Below are positions 17,131-25,924 of a stretch of 64,000 nt of DNA, piece after piece. The notes below the pieces were generated by a model, which saw nothing but the letters and a program-made list of their open reading frames with translations, was not told where the DNA came from and made no database searches. Origin of the DNA: Nevskia sp. (lineage in GTDB: Bacteria > Pseudomonadota > Gammaproteobacteria > Nevskiales > Nevskiaceae); assembly GCA_023229645.1 (NCBI GenBank), contig JALNYU010000021.1, positions 1 to 64,000 of the forward strand. Direction: 5' to 3'. Position 1 is the first letter of the stretch, and every line of letters begins with the position of its first letter. A program made the position numbers and the translations under genes.

Positions 17131-17733
17131 ATGATTCAGCTTTACGGCTTCACCGGTTCCGGCAATTGCTACAAGCCCGCGCTGCTGATGCAGCAGCTCC
17201 AGCTGCCGTTTACGTGGATCGAAGTGAACATCTTGAACGGTGAGTCGCGCACGCCGGAATTCCTGGCGAAAAACGCCAACGGCAAGATTCCACTGCTGGA
17301 ACCTGAGCCGGGCCATTTCTTGGCCGAATCGAACGCGATGCTGTGTTATCTCGCCGAGGGCTCGCGCTTTTTTCCCGCCGACCGCTGGCAGCGCGCGAAG
17401 ATTCTCGAATGGCTGTTCTTCGAGCAATACAGCCACGAGCCGTACATCGCCACCGTGCGTTTCTGGGTGCATTACCAAAAGCGCGGCGACGAATTGGCGG
17501 TAAAAATTGCCGAGACGATGCCGCGCGGCTACGCGGCGCTTGCGGTGATGGAACAGCAACTGAGCCAGACGCCGTTCCTGGCCGGCGCCGAGTACAGCAT
17601 CGCCGACATCGCGCTATTCGCCTACACCCATGTCGCCGATCAAGGCGGGTTCGACTTAACGCCGTACCCAGCCGTTCAAGCCTGGCTGCATCGGGTGATG
17701 ACGCAGCCGGGTTACGTGCCCATGGTGGTTTGA
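17131..17733 (+). CDS. Glutathione S-transferase family protein
   Basis: A 200-residue cytosolic protein with a thioredoxin-like N-terminal domain and a helical C-terminal domain. The N-terminus MIQLYGFTGSGNCYK carries the position of the catalytic Ser/Cys. NGKIPLLE is the cis-Pro strand, and ESNAMLCYLAEGS holds the Glu-Ser pair that binds the glutathione gamma-Glu. The C-terminal N-capping motif is YSIADIALFAYTH. Substrate unknown. The gene stands alone between divergent and convergent neighbours. Confidence 0.9.
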   Translation: MIQLYGFTGSGNCYKPALLMQQLQLPFTWIEVNILNGESRTPEFLAKNANGKIPLLEPEPGHFLAESNAMLCYLAEGSRFFPADRWQRAKILEWLFFEQYSHEPYIATVRFWVHYQKRGDELAVKIAETMPRGYAALAVMEQQLSQTPFLAGAEYSIADIALFAYTHVADQGGFDLTPYPAVQAWLHRVMTQPGYVPMVV

Positions 17734-17781
17734 GGAGCGCCGCCCGCTTCATTGCGGCGCTCAGGACATCGGTTCGGTCTC

Positions 17782-18804
17782 TTACACCGCTTGATACACG
17801 GCTTCGACTTCCACCTGCAGTTCAGCGCGGCAAATATCGGCGAGGACGATAATCCGGCTACAGTCGGCCGGAAATAGCTGCGCCGAGAGGGCGTCGATCG
17901 TCGCGTAATCCTCGGCGCGGCGTAGAAATATTTTTAGCACTGTGGGCATCAAACGCTGGCCGGAGTGGCTTTCGGCGCGGGCCACCAGCGCGTCCAGATT
18001 CAGCGCCAGCTCGCGCAGCTGGGCGCCGGCATTTTCCGGATGGCAGCTTTCGTGGCCGATGATTGCCGCGGTGCCCGAAACAAATAACTGACCCCAAGGC
18101 ATCGCCATCGCGCGGGCGAAGCTCGGACTGGCCGGGCCGTAGTCGCGCGGGTATTCGTAGGCCGGCACTTGCCGCGGGTTTTCCAGACGCTGCCCCGGTT
18201 CTTTGGCCGCGATCAGGATCACCGTCAACGTGCTCGGTTCGGCTTGCACACCGATTGCGGTGGCCGCTGGCAGCGGCAACTGCGCGGGAATGCCCCGAGT
18301 GCGGCCGACGCAGAAGCGGCGGTAGCGCTCAGCGTCGCCCGCGCCTTGGTTAATCGCGCCGAAGTAGTGCCATACCTTCACCGGATGCGGATAGCCGCTA
18401 TCCGCCAACAGCGCGCCGATGCCGCGATACGCGTATTCCGCCGCGGCTTCGATCCCGCCGTACGCCGCTTCGTCGAATTGCCAGCTGGCGACGAGTACGC
18501 GGCCGTCTTCAGCGATGTGCGCGCCGTGGGCGCTGTGGCGCGTAACTGGACCGCTGCCGTGCCACAACTCGTAGCGCGTGCCGCCGTGCGGCAGCGCCAT
18601 TGGCACGTGGACAGCGCCTTCAGCGACCGGCTCTGTGCCGTACGCAAACGCCGCGAGCCGCTGATCATCGACGGCGGGGCATTGCGACGAATAACTGAAG
18701 CGGATCGGCAGCGCGGGATCGACGGCGCGGCTTGGGGCTGGGAACACGGGCAAGGAAAGGCCGAATAGGTCGCTTAGTGTAAAGGCTGAACGGCCGCCAC
18801 CCAA
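17782..18804 (-). CDS. XanB2/FkbO-type chorismatase (RidA-like fold)
   Basis: A 340-residue protein resembling the chorismate-hydrolysing family that includes FkbO, Hyg5 and Xanthomonas XanB2. Characteristic blocks are YELWHGSGPV, VKVWHYFGAINQGAGDAERYRRFCVGR, AATAIGVQ, NPRQVPAYEYPRDYGPASPSF and LFVSGTAAIIGHESCHPEN. XanB2 makes 3- and 4-hydroxybenzoate for xanthomonadin pigment and ubiquinone (family knowledge). Which product is made here is not readable. No pigment cluster is present in the window, but DAHP synthase, the first step toward chorismate, lies 2.4 kb away. The first in-frame start is a TTG at 18804 with GGAGG about 16 bases upstream; internal TTG or GTG codons within the next 20 residues are alternatives. 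Confidence 0.82.
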   Translation of the reverse strand: MGGGRSAFTLSDLFGLSLPVFPAPSRAVDPALPIRFSYSSQCPAVDDQRLAAFAYGTEPVAEGAVHVPMALPHGGTRYELWHGSGPVTRHSAHGAHIAEDGRVLVASWQFDEAAYGGIEAAAEYAYRGIGALLADSGYPHPVKVWHYFGAINQGAGDAERYRRFCVGRTRGIPAQLPLPAATAIGVQAEPSTLTVILIAAKEPGQRLENPRQVPAYEYPRDYGPASPSFARAMAMPWGQLFVSGTAAIIGHESCHPENAGAQLRELALNLDALVARAESHSGQRLMPTVLKIFLRRAEDYATIDALSAQLFPADCSRIIVLADICRAELQVEVEAVYQAV

Positions 18805-18910
18805 GCCCGGCCAGCGGGCGCCTCCGCCTGGTTTCCTTGTCGGCCATCAGCCGCCTATGATTCAGGCGCAGACGTCGTCGCGACCTCATCCGCAACACAA
18901 GGGTCTACGC

Positions 18911-19618
18911 ATGATCACGATTCGCCCCGCTGACAGCCGCGGTCACGCCGAGCACGGCTGGCTCGATAGCCGCCATACGTTCTCGTTCGGCGACTATCAC
19001 GACCCGCAGCACATGGGTTTTCAGGCACTGCGCGTGATCAACGAGGACCGCGTCACACCCGGCGGCGGCTTCGCACCGCACTCGCATAGCGCGATGGAAA
19101 TTCTCTCTTACGTGCTCGAAGGCGGTCTGCGCCACCGGGATTCGACCGGCGGCAGCTCGGTACTGCGCCCCGGCGAACTGCAACTGATGAGCGCCGGCCG
19201 CGGCATCAGTCACAGCGAGATGAATGATTCGCAGTCCGCACCGGTACATTTTCTGCAGATCTGGCTGATGCCGGACCGTCGCGATACCGCCCCGAGCTAT
19301 CAGCAGCACACGCTGGACCCGGCGGCGCTCCGCGCCGGTTTCGTCTGCGTTGCCGCGCCGGCCTCGGAAACGGCACCATTCAGAATTCTGGCCGACGCCC
19401 GCCTGTTTATCGCCTGGCCCAGCACCGGCCAGACGCTAACGCAGCCCCTGGAACCCACGCGAGCCTACTACCTGCAGCTCGCCCGCGGCAGCGTCACGCT
19501 CGGCGAAAACCTATTGACGGCTGGCGACGCCGCAATGATCGAAGCCGAATCGACCTTGCACCTGGCCGCGACCAGCGACGCCGAGCTGCTGCTGTTTGAT
19601 TTGGCGCCGTCGGAATGA
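18911..19618 (+). CDS. Pirin family protein
   Basis: A 235-residue bicupin of the pirin family (YhhW-like; some members oxidise quercetin). The N-terminal cupin shows GWLDSRHTFSFGDYHDPQHMGF and FAPHSHSAMEILSYVLEG, with the His-x-His and Glu metal ligands, and then AGRGISHSE. The C-terminal cupin is degenerate, as is normal for the family. Metal binding is likely; the substrate is unknown. Its stop overlaps the next start by four bases (ATGA), indicating translational coupling. It diverges from the chorismatase gene across a 106-bp gap. Confidence 0.9.
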   Translation: MITIRPADSRGHAEHGWLDSRHTFSFGDYHDPQHMGFQALRVINEDRVTPGGGFAPHSHSAMEILSYVLEGGLRHRDSTGGSSVLRPGELQLMSAGRGISHSEMNDSQSAPVHFLQIWLMPDRRDTAPSYQQHTLDPAALRAGFVCVAAPASETAPFRILADARLFIAWPSTGQTLTQPLEPTRAYYLQLARGSVTLGENLLTAGDAAMIEAESTLHLAATSDAELLLFDLAPSE

Positions 19619-20055
19619 CCGGCGCGGCGCCAGCGCCAGACAAGGGCTACTGGTTTAAGTCAGCCAAATTCCAAATCGAGCCCGGCGAAGACGAAGAAAC
19701 CAACCCAGGCCTGTACGGGCGCCAGCTCGCGCTCTGGCTAAAGACCCGCTTAGAAACCTGCGGCTACGCCGTTGAAGACGTCATCAACGAAGACTGGGGC
19801 CGGTGCCTGATGTGCCAACGCACGCCGTTCCTGCTGTGGGTGGGCTGCGGCAGCGTCATCGAAGATTCGAGCACTTCATCCGCCAAGGCTAACCCGGCTT
19901 CTACAGCCCATATTTGGCACTGTTTTGTGGTCGCCGAAGTGCCGTTTTGGCGCAGGTTTAGCAAGCGCGTCGACAGCCAACCCGCGGTGGCGAAGCTGCA
20001 TGCGGCCGTTGGCCAAATACTCGCGGATGAGATCGAGATTGCGTTGACGCGGTAA
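19615..20055 (+). CDS. Conserved hypothetical protein, 146 residues
   Basis: I recognise the general look of this small cytosolic protein but not a function. It has no signal peptide or membrane helix. The central part reads YGRQLALWLKTRLETCGY, then VINEDWGRCLMCQRTPFLLW, with a Cys-x-x-Cys pair and several Trp residues, which suggests a compact alpha/beta fold. It overlaps pirin by four bases (ATGA) and is almost certainly co-transcribed with it. Codon use matches its neighbours. Confidence 0.75.
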   Translation: MTGAAPAPDKGYWFKSAKFQIEPGEDEETNPGLYGRQLALWLKTRLETCGYAVEDVINEDWGRCLMCQRTPFLLWVGCGSVIEDSSTSSAKANPASTAHIWHCFVVAEVPFWRRFSKRVDSQPAVAKLHAAVGQILADEIEIALTR

Positions 20056-20137
20056 CGGTATATCCGCCGCCGCTGCGTTAACGAATAATCGCTGCCGTCG
20101 CTACAACCTCATCCGCGTAAGCGCCCCCGCTTTGGGC

Positions 20138-21097
20138 TCAGCGCACGCTGACGCCGATGTGAATACTGAAATCAGGCGACGAATTCAGAATCACATCTTC
20201 TTGCACGCCGAGGTTCAACGCCGTGTGCGCGCCGAGACCGATGCGGCCGCCGAATGCCAGTTGGCCGCCGTAGCGGCTGAGCGCGCCGATTTCGGAGTGC
20301 GCGTACAGCGGCGTGTGGCCATAGAACTGCGCGGTGAACGCCAGCCACGGTAGCGCGCGGTAACCGGCGCCGGCACCACCAAGGCCGACCCACTGCCGTT
20401 GTAGGTCGCCGAGCACCTGGCTTTGCCCGTTATAGGAGCCCCCAACGGAGACAAAGCCAAACCAGCGCCGGGCACCGGCAAACGGATCATAGTCCAGCCA
20501 TAGCGCGCCGCCGGCGTTGCCGCCGGCTAAACGGGCTTCATCGCCGGTCGGCAGCTTGGCCAGCGCCCGCAGCGCGAGACCCTCGCGTAACGCGTAGCCG
20601 GCGCTGAGTTCGATATCGCCGAAGCCGTTGTGGCCGTCCGTTACGTTGAGCGCGGTCACGCCGTTACGGACGTAACGGTAGGTGTAGCGATTACGCGGCA
20701 CGAATTCGCGGCCGCCGTTGGCGAGATTAAACGCGCCGTGCCAGCCTTCGATCACGCTGTCGAGCACGCCGCCATTGGTCAGCAATATCGGCACGTCGAT
20801 ACCGATTTCCAAACCGGCCGCGACGCCGCGGCGCCAGCCGAAACTAACGCGCTGGGTTTCGCCGTCCAACAACAGCGCCTCGTTGCCGTTCCGGACGTTG
20901 ACGAACTCGTTGCTCCAGTCGAGGCGGGCGCTGTACGCCGAAGCGCCACCGGCCAGCACCGCGGTTTCGCCGAGCGCCGGCAACGCGGTGCTGCGCGATA
21001 ACGCCGCTTCGTTACGCACCGGGAAAATCGACTCGGCCATCGCTGGCACCAGGCTTCCGCCGATGATGACGGCGAGACATAAAAATTTCTGATTCAT
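20138..21097 (-). CDS. DUF3187-like outer-membrane protein
   Basis: A 319-residue exported protein with a signal peptide (MNQKFLCLAVIIGG, ending near AMAES). The mature part alternates short amphipathic strands rich in Gly and aromatic residues, for example FGWRRGVAAGLEIGIDVPIL and GLALRALAKLPTGDE. It ends in a strand finishing FSIHIGVSVR, as expected for a beta-barrel in the outer membrane. The pattern matches the DUF3187 family, which has no assigned function. The ATG at 21097 is chosen because it gives a proper signal peptide. Confidence 0.75.
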   Translation of the reverse strand: MNQKFLCLAVIIGGSLVPAMAESIFPVRNEAALSRSTALPALGETAVLAGGASAYSARLDWSNEFVNVRNGNEALLLDGETQRVSFGWRRGVAAGLEIGIDVPILLTNGGVLDSVIEGWHGAFNLANGGREFVPRNRYTYRYVRNGVTALNVTDGHNGFGDIELSAGYALREGLALRALAKLPTGDEARLAGGNAGGALWLDYDPFAGARRWFGFVSVGGSYNGQSQVLGDLQRQWVGLGGAGAGYRALPWLAFTAQFYGHTPLYAHSEIGALSRYGGQLAFGGRIGLGAHTALNLGVQEDVILNSSPDFSIHIGVSVR

Positions 21098-21227
21098 CGT
21101 TTTAAAATAAGGTCGGAAAATACACGATGTGCCGCTGCAGTAACCGGTTGTCCGGGCCACGCGCCAACCCGGGCCGCGCCTCTGATAGCATCCGCATCCC
21201 CAACCCCCTACTGGCGCTGTAAAGCCA

Positions 21228-22313
21228 ATGAATACTCAAGCCAAGCCGGTTACCGACAATCTGCGAATCAAGTCGATCCGCGCCGTCGCCGCCCCGACCC
21301 AGATCCAAGCCGAGCTGCCGCTGTCCGAAGCAGCCGCGCAAACCGTCGCCACCGCTCGCCGCGAAATTCAAGACGTGCTCGCCGGTCGTGACGACCGCCT
21401 GCTGGTCGTGATCGGCCCGTGCTCGATACACGATACCGCCGCGGCGCTTGATTATGCCGGGCGGCTGGCAACGTTGCGTACACAGCTGAGCAAAGATCTG
21501 TTGATCGTCATGCGTGTGTATTTTGAAAAGCCGCGTACCACGATCGGCTGGAAAGGCTTGATCAACGACCCGAACCTAGACGACAGCTACGACATCGATA
21601 CCGGTCTGCGCGTCGCGCGCCGCCTGTTGCTCGATCTGAACGCGCAGGGCATGCCGGCCGGCGTCGAGTTCCTCGACATCCTGACGCCGCAATACATCTC
21701 CGATCTGGTCAGCTGGGGCGCGATCGGCGCGCGCACGACGGAAAGCCAGCTGCACCGCGAAATGGCCAGCGGTTTGTCATGCCCGGTCGGCTTCAAAAAC
21801 GGTACCGATGGCAGCGTGAAAGTGGCAGTGGACGCCGTGCAGTCGGCGCGTGCGCCGCACCGTTTCTTGTCGGCGACCCAAAGCGGCCAGATCTCGATTT
21901 TCGAAACGCTCGGCAACCCGGATAGCCATGTGATTCTGCGCGGCGGCTCCACCGGCACCAACTACGACGCCACCAGCGTCGACGCCGCCAGTGCGGCGAT
22001 GACGAAAGCCGGCATCCGGCCGCAGGTGATGATCGACTTCAGCCACGCCAACAGCCGCAAGCAGCACCGGCTGCAGATTGAAGTGGGCCATGATGTTGGC
22101 GACCAACTGGCCAGCGGCGACGAACGTATCGTTGGGGTCATGATCGAAAGCCATCTGGTCGAAGGCCGGCAAGAAATTGGCGACCGCGACACGATGACCT
22201 ATGGCCAGAGCGTCACCGACGCCTGCTTGGCCTGGGACGACAGCGCCGAACTACTGCGCGCGCTCGCCAACAGCGTTGCCGCGCGCCGCAAACAGCTGGC
22301 AAAGTCGGCCTAA
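21228..22313 (+). CDS. aroG: 3-deoxy-7-phosphoheptulonate synthase, class I (DAHP synthase)
   Basis: A 361-residue cytosolic aldolase-type enzyme. It condenses phosphoenolpyruvate with erythrose-4-phosphate, the first step of the shikimate pathway. Class I motifs are clear: VVIGPCSIHD, MRVYFEKPRTTIGWKGL, GARTTESQLHREMASGLS, GFKNGTDGS, LRGGSTGTNYD and MIDFSHANSRKQ. The metal ligands Cys, His, Glu and Asp fall within these blocks. The feedback amino acid (Phe, Tyr or Trp) cannot be read reliably, so the letter in the symbol is tentative. It diverges from the DUF3187 gene across 130 bases. Confidence 0.92.
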   Translation: MNTQAKPVTDNLRIKSIRAVAAPTQIQAELPLSEAAAQTVATARREIQDVLAGRDDRLLVVIGPCSIHDTAAALDYAGRLATLRTQLSKDLLIVMRVYFEKPRTTIGWKGLINDPNLDDSYDIDTGLRVARRLLLDLNAQGMPAGVEFLDILTPQYISDLVSWGAIGARTTESQLHREMASGLSCPVGFKNGTDGSVKVAVDAVQSARAPHRFLSATQSGQISIFETLGNPDSHVILRGGSTGTNYDATSVDAASAAMTKAGIRPQVMIDFSHANSRKQHRLQIEVGHDVGDQLASGDERIVGVMIESHLVEGRQEIGDRDTMTYGQSVTDACLAWDDSAELLRALANSVAARRKQLAKSA

Positions 22314-22374
22314 ACGCATGGCTATACGGCGACGGTCCGCAGACGCCCCCGCCGCGGCCGCCGCCGTAGCGTGA

Positions 22375-22860
22375 TCAGGCCGCTGCTGGCGGCCGGGTTG
22401 GCACCACCAATTTCGCGGTGAAAATCTGCACCACTTCGCCGCGCTGATTTTTGGTTTCACTGCGTAACGTGACCAAGCCGCGGTCCGGCTTGGTGCGCGA
22501 TACCCGCAACGTTAAGACTTCGCTTTCCACCGTGAGCACGTCGCCGGCCCGCGTCGGCTGCGGCCAGACGATCTCGCCACCCGCGCCGATGATGCCGCCA
22601 ACAGCCGCAGGCGCGCCGCCGTCCACCAGCAAGCGCATCGTCACGGCCGCGGTATGCCAGCCGCTCGCGGCTAGGCCGTTAAAAAACGTGTCTTGTGCCG
22701 CAACTTCGTCAACGTGAAACGGCTGCGGATCGAATTCGCTAGCGAAGGCTTTCATCCGCGTTGCGTCCATCGCCTGACTGCGCGATACAAACCGCTGGCC
22801 GACATGAAGATCTTCGAAATAATAAGTCGCGGGTTTCGCCGCAGATTCTGGCTGAGCCAT
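22375..22860 (-). CDS. MaoC-like hot-dog dehydratase
   Basis: A 161-residue protein with the R-specific enoyl-CoA hydratase signature: ASEFDPQPFHVDEVAA holds the Asp and His that activate water, followed by GLAASGWHTAAVTMRLL. C-terminal strands VEWPQ-like (IVWPQPTRAGDVLTV) and LVTLRSETKNQRGEVV complete the hot-dog fold. MaoC proteins hydrate short or medium enoyl-CoA, often feeding polyhydroxyalkanoate or fatty acid routes; the true substrate is unknown. AAGGAAG lies before the ATG at 22860. The gene converges on aroG. Confidence 0.87.
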   Translation of the reverse strand: MAQPESAAKPATYYFEDLHVGQRFVSRSQAMDATRMKAFASEFDPQPFHVDEVAAQDTFFNGLAASGWHTAAVTMRLLVDGGAPAAVGGIIGAGGEIVWPQPTRAGDVLTVESEVLTLRVSRTKPDRGLVTLRSETKNQRGEVVQIFTAKLVVPTRPPAAA

Positions 22861-22975
22861 GGCGCTTCCTTACCGGGGTTGTGGTGATCGCGCGTCGGAA
22901 TCAACGTCGCAATCAAGAGCCCAGATTCTATAAAGATTCGCTGCGCTGCGGCAGCGCGCCAACTTGCCGCTACGC

Positions 22976-23632
22976 TCAACCCTCGCCGCGGGCCGCTTGG
23001 GCCGCGTAGTCATCGAACGTGATGGCGCCGCCGGCAGCGGCAACGCCGCTTTGATCGCGCGTCGGCAGCACGTCTTGCAGTAAGTCGATCCGCTTCCACT
23101 GCGCAACCGGCGCGGCGCAATCAGGCTGCGGCAGATACCGCGACGGCGCGTGCTTTTGATAGCGATGGATATACCGCGGGCAATTTACGAATAGCTCCGT
23201 CACCGCCACTCGCACAATCAACTCGGCGCCAACGAAATCGGCACGCAGCGGGTCATCGGCACTGACGGTGGCGAGGCCGTGGACACGCAACCGATTCGGC
23301 GTTTCGAAGTCGATAAACAGCAGGCCGACTTTGGCCGTTGCGCGGATATTGCCCAGCGACAAAAACATGCCGTTGCCGTCATAGCTCGGAAAGGCCAGCG
23401 TTTGCGAATCAAGCGCCCGAACAAAGCCGGGATCGCCGCCTTTGTACGAGCAGGTCGGCTGGCCGTGTTCATCAACACTGGATAAGAAAAATAAGTCTCT
23501 ACTTTCGATGAATGCGCGATCTTGATCGTCAATCGCGGTATGGCGCGTCACCGAGACCACGCGGTCGGCCAGCTGCCGGGTCTCAAATTGATCCTGCAGC
23601 GCGCGCTGCTGCGCGCCAAAAAACGTCGTCAT
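22976..23632 (-). CDS. Pyridoxamine 5'-phosphate oxidase-like (split-barrel FMN) protein
   Basis: A 218-residue cytosolic protein with the split-barrel flavin-binding fold. Family features are DRAFIESRDLFFLSSVDEHGQP, SYKGGDPGFVRALD, FPSYDGNGMFLSLGNI and LLFIDFETPNRLRVHG, then the C-terminal CPRYIHRY. These fit the pyridoxamine-phosphate-oxidase-related group, many members of which are general flavin reductases rather than vitamin B6 enzymes. The start at 23632 has GGAGG 8 bases upstream. In-frame starts further up would run into the divergent neighbour's promoter. Confidence 0.85.
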   Translation of the reverse strand: MTTFFGAQQRALQDQFETRQLADRVVSVTRHTAIDDQDRAFIESRDLFFLSSVDEHGQPTCSYKGGDPGFVRALDSQTLAFPSYDGNGMFLSLGNIRATAKVGLLFIDFETPNRLRVHGLATVSADDPLRADFVGAELIVRVAVTELFVNCPRYIHRYQKHAPSRYLPQPDCAAPVAQWKRIDLLQDVLPTRDQSGVAAAGGAITFDDYAAQAARGEG

Positions 23633-23804
23633 TATCAGCCGCCTCCCACTGGTCATTTTATTGGCGCATGCTTGGCACGTGCTTAACGGATATAGCACGA
23701 AGCGTGGCGTGCCTTCGGTCTCCCCGTTGTTTTCTCTATTTCGAGCACGGATGCGATGTGCAGCCTCGACCAAGCCTTTCAAGCGCTTGCCTGCGGAGTC
23801 GCCG

Positions 23805-24398
23805 ATGAGTATCCCGCCCGTCACCCCGCTTGCCGCAACACCACCGACACCGCCGGCCAATCCACATTTGTGGCGCGACCGAGTTGATCACTGGTCGAAA
23901 ATCATCGGCGCCACATTGGCCTTGATTGGCCTATTTCTAACTTGGGGCCAGCTGCGCGATAACGGCCAAGCGATTGATGCCAATACCATCGAACAAATCT
24001 ACTCGCGGATGCACGATATCGACAAATTGTTTGTCGAGCATCCCGAACTAAAACCTTATTTCTACGCCGACATGCGGCTCAACGACCGCAATCCGTTGAT
24101 CGAGAAGCTCGGGCTGAACGAAGCGCTGATTAAAGCGCAGGTGCCAGCGCTCGCCGAATTGATTTGCGATTTCTTCGCACAGGCCTTGTTACAATTGAAG
24201 AACTTACCGCCCGGCGCCTACGAAGGCTGGCGTAATTACTTCAAAGCCGTTTACATGCGTAGTCCTGAGCTGCGCGATTACTACAAAGCCAACGCGCAGT
24301 GGTACCAATACGAGGAAGCTAATCGCTTATTCAGAGAAGCCGATACCGCGCTGGCAGCGCAGGCCGAAGCGCGCGCCCGTGCCGCCGTTCCGCGATGA
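23805..24398 (+). CDS. Hypothetical protein with one transmembrane helix
   Basis: A 197-residue protein I do not recognise. After a Pro-rich start (MSIPPVTPLAATPPTPPANP) comes a single helix around residues 35-52 (IIGATLALIGLFLTWGQL). A mostly helical soluble domain follows, with ELKPYFYADMRLND, YEGWRNYFKAVYMRSPELRDYYKANAQWY and an Ala/Arg-rich tail. The topology suggests a bitopic inner-membrane protein with a cytosolic or periplasmic helical domain. Start at 23805 chosen for a weak CGGAG and because the preceding frame is Arg/Cys-rich. A palindromic repeat begins one base after its stop. Confidence 0.65.
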   Translation: MSIPPVTPLAATPPTPPANPHLWRDRVDHWSKIIGATLALIGLFLTWGQLRDNGQAIDANTIEQIYSRMHDIDKLFVEHPELKPYFYADMRLNDRNPLIEKLGLNEALIKAQVPALAELICDFFAQALLQLKNLPPGAYEGWRNYFKAVYMRSPELRDYYKANAQWYQYEEANRLFREADTALAAQAEARARAAVPR

Positions 24399-24399
24399 A

Positions 24400-24488
24400 T
24401 TATTGATTCGGCCATCCCCCTACTTGGAAGTGCAATATTCAGTTTCGCGCCGCACCTTTATTCGAGCATTCCGTGGCCAGATCATTAA
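24400..24488 (+). repeat. Palindromic dispersed repeat, copy 3
   Basis: TTATTGATTCGGCCAT (24400-24415) pairs with GTGGCCAGATCATTAA (24473-24488). The interior has CTTGGAAGTGC, ATTCAGTTTCGC and CGCACCTTTATTCGAG, aligned with copies 1 and 2 upstream of the trehalose synthase. The arms have drifted more than in copy 2. The element is 89 bp, starts one base after the upstream gene's stop, and its right arm contains the GTG that starts the next open frame. Confidence 0.8.
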
Positions 24489-25276
24489 CGCAGCACATCG
24501 TTCACGATTGCGCCGACCCCTGGCTCGATAAGGGCTACGACGCGTTGAATCAGTATTTCGGCGTGCGGGGCGAAATGGAGACACGCGCCGTCATCGAACA
24601 ACGCCTGGGCTGGCGCCCAGACACCCCGATCGATGGCTACGCCTTGCGCTACGAAATGGTGATTTTGGCAGACGCCGACGGCGCAATCGCAGCGGTCCGC
24701 GACCATTGCGTGGTGCTGGCGCTGGACGCAATTCGCGTTGGCGTACAGGCCGCTGTTGTCCATCTTTCGCACATCTGGATCGACCCGCGCTGGCAAGGCC
24801 AGCAGCTGACGCGACAACTGCACGATGCCCCGATCCTCGCCGCACGCGCGGCGCTGGCGCGCGCCGCGTTGCCGACGACAACTGCAATCATTCTCGCCGC
24901 CGAAGTAGAGCCCTACCAGGCCGACGACCGCGAGCGAATCGGCCGCCTGCGTGCGTTTCAACGCGCGCAGTACCGGCCCGCCGACCCTGAACGCATCCCG
25001 TTTGTGCAGCCTGATTTCCGCGTGCCGGCGGTGATCGACGCCAGCGGCGGCCCGCAGCCGCTGGCGTTGATCTTGATGCTCTGGCGCGTCGGCAGAGAGT
25101 ACGAGCCGGAAACTACTGCCGGCGAAATTCGCCACATCGTTCACTGCTTATACGCGATGTACGGCCACGGCATGGACCCGCGCCATATGCAGGCCGCCTA
25201 TGACACCTTGGCGGCCTACCCGCCCGATACGGCAACCGTGCGCCTGAGCTGGGACACAGTCTTTAAACCAGCGTAG
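24473..25276 (+). CDS. Putative GNAT-like N-acetyltransferase-fold protein
   Basis: A 267-residue protein with a weak GNAT signature. AAVVHLSHIWIDPRWQGQQLTRQLHD around residues 98-123 looks like a beta4 strand and the Arg/Gln-x-x-Gly-x acetyl-CoA loop. YEMVILADADGAIAAVRDHCVV supplies the preceding strands. The C-terminal part, with GEIRHIVHCLYAMYGHGMDPRHM, is unfamiliar. The only start that keeps the protein-like N-terminus (HIVHDCADPWLDKGYDALNQYFG) is the GTG at 24473 inside the palindromic repeat; the next ATG at 24575 would drop 34 residues. The original N-terminus may have been replaced by the repeat. Function uncertain. Confidence 0.6.
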   Translation: MARSLTQHIVHDCADPWLDKGYDALNQYFGVRGEMETRAVIEQRLGWRPDTPIDGYALRYEMVILADADGAIAAVRDHCVVLALDAIRVGVQAAVVHLSHIWIDPRWQGQQLTRQLHDAPILAARAALARAALPTTTAIILAAEVEPYQADDRERIGRLRAFQRAQYRPADPERIPFVQPDFRVPAVIDASGGPQPLALILMLWRVGREYEPETTAGEIRHIVHCLYAMYGHGMDPRHMQAAYDTLAAYPPDTATVRLSWDTVFKPA

Positions 25277-25291
25277 AAAACTAAGGCTTGT

Positions 25292-25924
25292 TTAGGCCGC
25301 CGGCACCAAGGCTTCGACGCGGGCGATGGCGCGCTGCACCGCCGGCCGCTGCGCAACCGTTTCGTACCAGCGTGCGAGGTTCGGCGTTTCGGCGAAGTCG
25401 ATCCCGGCAAATGCGCGACGCCAGAACCAGCCGAAATGGGCGATGTCGGCGATGCTGTAGGCGTCGCCAGCAACGTATGGCCGCTGCGCTAGCACGCCGT
25501 CGAGCAGGCGCGTTACGCGCTTGGCTTCGCCGTGGAAGCGATCAATCGCGACCGGCATCGGCTCGGCGTGGTTACGGAAAAACCCGGACTGGCCAAAAGC
25601 CGGGCTCAATGCCGAGGCGTGAAAGAACAGCTGCTCGAAGACGCGCGCACGCGCCATGCCCTCGGCAGGTAACAGCTGGCCGTGCTTCTCGGCGAGATAA
25701 ACCAGAATGGCGGCAGACTCAGTCAAGGTCATCGCGCCATCGCTGCCGTCTGAATCGATCAACACCGGCACTTTGCCGTTGACGTTCAATGCAGCAAAAG
25801 ACTCCGCTTTTTGCTCGCCTTTGCGCACATTGACGCCGCGCAAGTCATAGGCGAGCCCGAGTTCTTCGAGCACGATGGGAACTTTGACGCTGTTCGGCGT
25901 CGCAAACGCATAAACGGTATACAC
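25292..25924 (-). CDS. Glutathione S-transferase family protein
   Basis: A 210-residue GST. The thioredoxin-like domain starts VYTVYAFATPNSVKVPIVLEE and continues with VNGKVPVLID (cis-Pro) and LTESAAILVYLAEKHG (glutathione binding). The helical domain has YSIADIAHFGWFWRR. The GTG at 25924 puts the first beta strand at the N-terminus as the family requires. An ATG at 26026 would add 34 residues of non-GST sequence and has no Shine-Dalgarno, so I prefer the GTG, with moderate confidence in the start. It converges on the GNAT-like gene, 15 bases apart. It shares only family-level similarity with the GST at 17131. Confidence 0.85.
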   Translation of the reverse strand: MYTVYAFATPNSVKVPIVLEELGLAYDLRGVNVRKGEQKAESFAALNVNGKVPVLIDSDGSDGAMTLTESAAILVYLAEKHGQLLPAEGMARARVFEQLFFHASALSPAFGQSGFFRNHAEPMPVAIDRFHGEAKRVTRLLDGVLAQRPYVAGDAYSIADIAHFGWFWRRAFAGIDFAETPNLARWYETVAQRPAVQRAIARVEALVPAA

